64,000 nucleotides of DNA. It comes from Bombus terrestris. Its lineage: Eukaryota > Arthropoda > Insecta > Hymenoptera > Apidae. Within the stretch, counting starts at the first letter, position 1. Every line of letters begins with the position of its first letter. This document shows, piece by piece, positions 61,701-64,000 of this stretch. Below the pieces are notes generated by a model that made no database searches, was not told the DNA's origin, and worked only from the letters and a program-made list of their open reading frames with translations. Both the position numbers and the translations under genes were made by a program. Location: NCBI RefSeq assembly GCF_910591885.1, contig NC_063279.1, forward strand, positions 12,400,001 through 12,464,000. The letters run 5' to 3'.

Positions 61701-63196
61701 AACGTAGTCAATGTTGATGTGGTTACACAAGAATGTTATTTTTATGTACTGTTTATGGCACGAGCATGATAAAAGGAGTTTTACGTGTATTCACCTTTCT
61801 CTTTGTGAAGTACATAATTACACTATAGGAAGGAATATTTACTTTCTGTAACCTGTAGAAAACTGTGGTGTGAAACGTTAAGCAAAAATATAAGATAATT
61901 CTTTGTGATATTTAAAGACCCATTTAAAAACGGATAGTTCTTTAAATAATCCCTATTATCCACATTCATGAATCTACTATCTATTATTATCCAGGGTAAC
62001 GTATATTTATAAATTAATAAGTAAAGTCTTTATTTTATGTCGATATGTACACATACAAAATAAATTTCCAAGGAAAATCCATTTAAAACCTGCAGATAAA
62101 CGTCGGTTAACGATAAGGCAACCTTCGGATTATATACACATCGTAGAACATTTTTCAATATACATTATTCAAGTGTTTTTCTTATACAAGTCATGTACAG
62201 TACATTAGGGTACATTTCCGTAAAAGCAACAAAAAAGGCACATTACCTAATTTTCCTTATCATGATTTTTCGATTAAGGTAAGTGCAATCAATCGGAATG
62301 CACGAGATTTCTTTCTTTATCTAAGCAGATAATCATGCTTTTTATATTATCATTTAAAACATTACATTTCATCTTAATCCATTATAAGCCAACGCTGTTT
62401 ACGCAACATTTCGCTTGCAAATCTTTTTCAATCATTTTACATTATCGAATTCCGTGCTTTAACGTCGTAGCTTTGAAGGAGAATTCGAAAGATTTGCTTA
62501 ATACTTTTGCCATTACCGTTTCTTCCATCTAAATTCTATAATTTCATGAAATTTAAAGAAATTGAAGTACGCGTAATATTATGATGAACTGTTGCTTGGT
62601 CCTTAACAGCTTGAAACTGTTGTCAAGAGAAAGGACAGAGGCAAACTACTTTTAAACAGATTGTTCATTAAGGCACGAGCAATAGCAAGAGATCAGAAAT
62701 CTGTTTGACGGGAATTTGTGTCGCGATGCAGCAAGAACAATGCTGGGAATACAACCGAGGAAATGGATGGCCTTAAAAGCAACCTCGTACACGAATTGCC
62801 GAGGAAGAAGTAACAACTTTACGTGTATCGAATTCCTTTTGGAACCAACTATGCGCTTCGTCCTCATCTTTTCGGCCCGAGAAGAAATATCTTTCTGACC
62901 CAATTCTCCAATCGTAATTATATCTTCATTTATAGGAGCAAGAACGATGACATTGTATAAAAATACGAACTGTTTCATGATTCTAGAAATATTCTGATGG
63001 AAGAATACATAAAAGTTTGTTAACATGCTGTCTGCTAAACAGACGTGTGGTTCTTCGTTAGGACTGAAATTTTGTTTCTTGAAACTTGTCAATTTTTGTA
63101 CGTGATGCCAACGTGCTAAAGAAAAGCCACGGGTCTTTTGTAGTTGATTCGACAATAGGTGATGGATTCGCCAATAATAAAGATTTTTATTATCAG

Positions 63197-63365
63197 ACTG
63201 CGGATTTTTATGGAAATTTATATTTTTATGGACATAACTATAGAAATACAATTTAAGTAGAAAGACTCGTTTTATACATTTTATATATTTTCGTGTAGTA
63301 CATACATTCTCTTTTTTGTACCTCTGTATCTTTAAATTTCGAGTAAACGCGTAAAATACCACAGT
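63197..63365 (-). mobile_element. Most complete CGCAGTC-family MITE (169 bp)
   Basis: The left end ACTGCGGATTTTTATGG and the right end (reverse complement ACTGTGGTATTTTACG) form imperfect terminal inverted repeats 169 bp apart. The right part also contains the TTTAAATTTC block seen in other copies. Size, AT-rich interior and lack of coding capacity fit a miniature inverted-repeat transposable element. Confidence 0.5.
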
Positions 63366-63876
63366 TATTTATCATTTATTAATATTGATTTGATGCAAAG
63401 GCTTAATTTTTAGTTAAAAGAAATTTGTTGATTTCGTTCCACATATGTATGTAGTTCGTTCTTATTGAAATGTCCAATTTATGTGGAAAGCTTCAGCAAG
63501 TAAGATAATATTTTCTATTACAAAATGATGCTCACTTCTACGTGACTGACAGCTATCGACAGGTTGTCGATAGTTTACGAAACACTTGTGTTACGTAACC
63601 ACACGATACTATGTTACGATCAATTTTCCCAACTTACGATGTAGGAACATGTTTCATTTTAATCCAATAACAAAATCAATAAACACTTGTGTCTTTACGT
63701 GTATAAGCACATTTTAATGAATATAAATGTTCTAAACTTAGTCTAAGATCTAAACACAAATTTTCGCAATTTGTTCATAATTAAAAAATTCTGACTGATT
63801 GATTTTTTCAATTACCACGTGAATATCATGAAACCAACAAATGTCCTGATGTAATACTTATGAACGATAGTGTACT

Positions 63877-63954
63877 TTAGAGGAAATAGGGTGCGAGTTG
63901 ACCTCTCGCCTGGAACTTCTTAACTGGTTCTTCGAAGTAGTTCTCTGGAGCGTC
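63877..63954 (-). CDS. Probable last coding exon of an unidentified gene
   Basis: On the minus strand a 25-codon stretch ends at TAA (63879-63877): DAPENYFEEPVKKF, then QARGQLAPYFL. The residue pattern looks like genuine protein, while the frame is closed just upstream (TGA at about 63955-63957), so it must be joined by an acceptor near 63950. Candidate AG dinucleotides are TTTGAG and CTCCAG. I have a vague impression of a short conserved C-terminus but cannot name the family. The rest of the gene lies beyond the window. Confidence 0.45.
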   Translation of the reverse strand, partial: DAPENYFEEPVKKFQARGQLAPYFL

Positions 63955-64000
63955 TCAAAGAGGCCCGGCAACATGATTGTGTAGGAAAATGAGCTTCTTT
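63955..64000. other. Window edge, probable intron
   Basis: On the minus strand this would be the 3' end of the intron before the terminal exon at 63877-63954; too short to judge. Confidence 0.3.

Larger units (their letters stand above)
55505..63876 (-). other. Synd 5' intron/upstream region
   Basis: About 8.4 kb with no protein I recognise. An acceptor 29 bases before the Synd ATG implies at least one noncoding exon upstream. The GC-richest block, 60060-60420, is the best candidate for the promoter and first exon; another GC-richer block is 59220-59470. CGCAGTC-family repeats lie at 55663-55757 and 63197-63365. A 236-codon minus-strand frame at 62652-63362 overlaps the latter and has no recognisable domain. 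The rest is AT-rich. Confidence 0.5.

Overview
This is an AT-rich insect nuclear segment, most likely from a hymenopteran and plausibly a bee. The genes have small exons with GT-AG introns. The protein set is metazoan and includes arthropod-specific families: a Rebers-Riddiford cuticle protein and a ZAD zinc-finger protein. Short TIR-type repeats and dinucleotide runs are scattered through it. I see no prokaryotic-style operon, CRISPR array, rRNA or recognisable tRNA.

Layout, left to right. (1) About 1.5-20.3 kb, + strand: a membrane-associated guanylate kinase of the varicose/MPP2-MPP6 type, with two L27, PDZ, SH3 and GUK regions, on a proximal set of exons after a >10 kb intron that holds several GC-rich islands. 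(2) 22.3-25.3 kb, + strand: ERGIC3, a cargo receptor of the ER-Golgi shuttle, with a complete antisense ROMO1 gene (mitochondrial inner membrane) nested in its last intron. (3) 25.7-27.1 kb, - strand: the mitochondrial mTERF-domain protein MTERF3, tail to tail with ERGIC3. (4) About 28.3-28.5 kb: a decayed transposase fragment. (5) 30.2-36.0 kb, + strand: two tandem CRAL-TRIO lipid-carrier paralogues with identical intron phases. (6) 37.0-39.0 kb, + strand: a secreted chitin-binding cuticle protein. (7) 39.9-43.7 kb, + strand: a ZAD plus C2H2 zinc-finger transcription factor. (8) 46.4-55.5 kb, - strand: syndapin/PACSIN (F-BAR, NPF, SH3), with a long 5' region that probably extends to about 60 kb. 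(9) 63.9 kb, - strand: the probable last coding exon of a further gene that continues beyond the window.

The genes are unrelated housekeeping and arthropod genes and do not form one pathway. Two act in cell-cortex and junction scaffolding or membrane bending (vari, Synd), one in ER-Golgi traffic (ERGIC3), and two in mitochondria (ROMO1, MTERF3). I see no clear new multi-gene system. The most unusual structures are a ~150-bp-arm inverted repeat in a Synd intron, a GC-rich two-step hairpin in a vari intron, a candidate 12-nt Synd micro-exon, a separate 25-residue exon inside the vari GUK domain, and at least three families of short terminal-inverted-repeat elements. Exon boundaries were placed by eye from reading frame, phase, splice consensus and remembered family sequences; no alignment was run.
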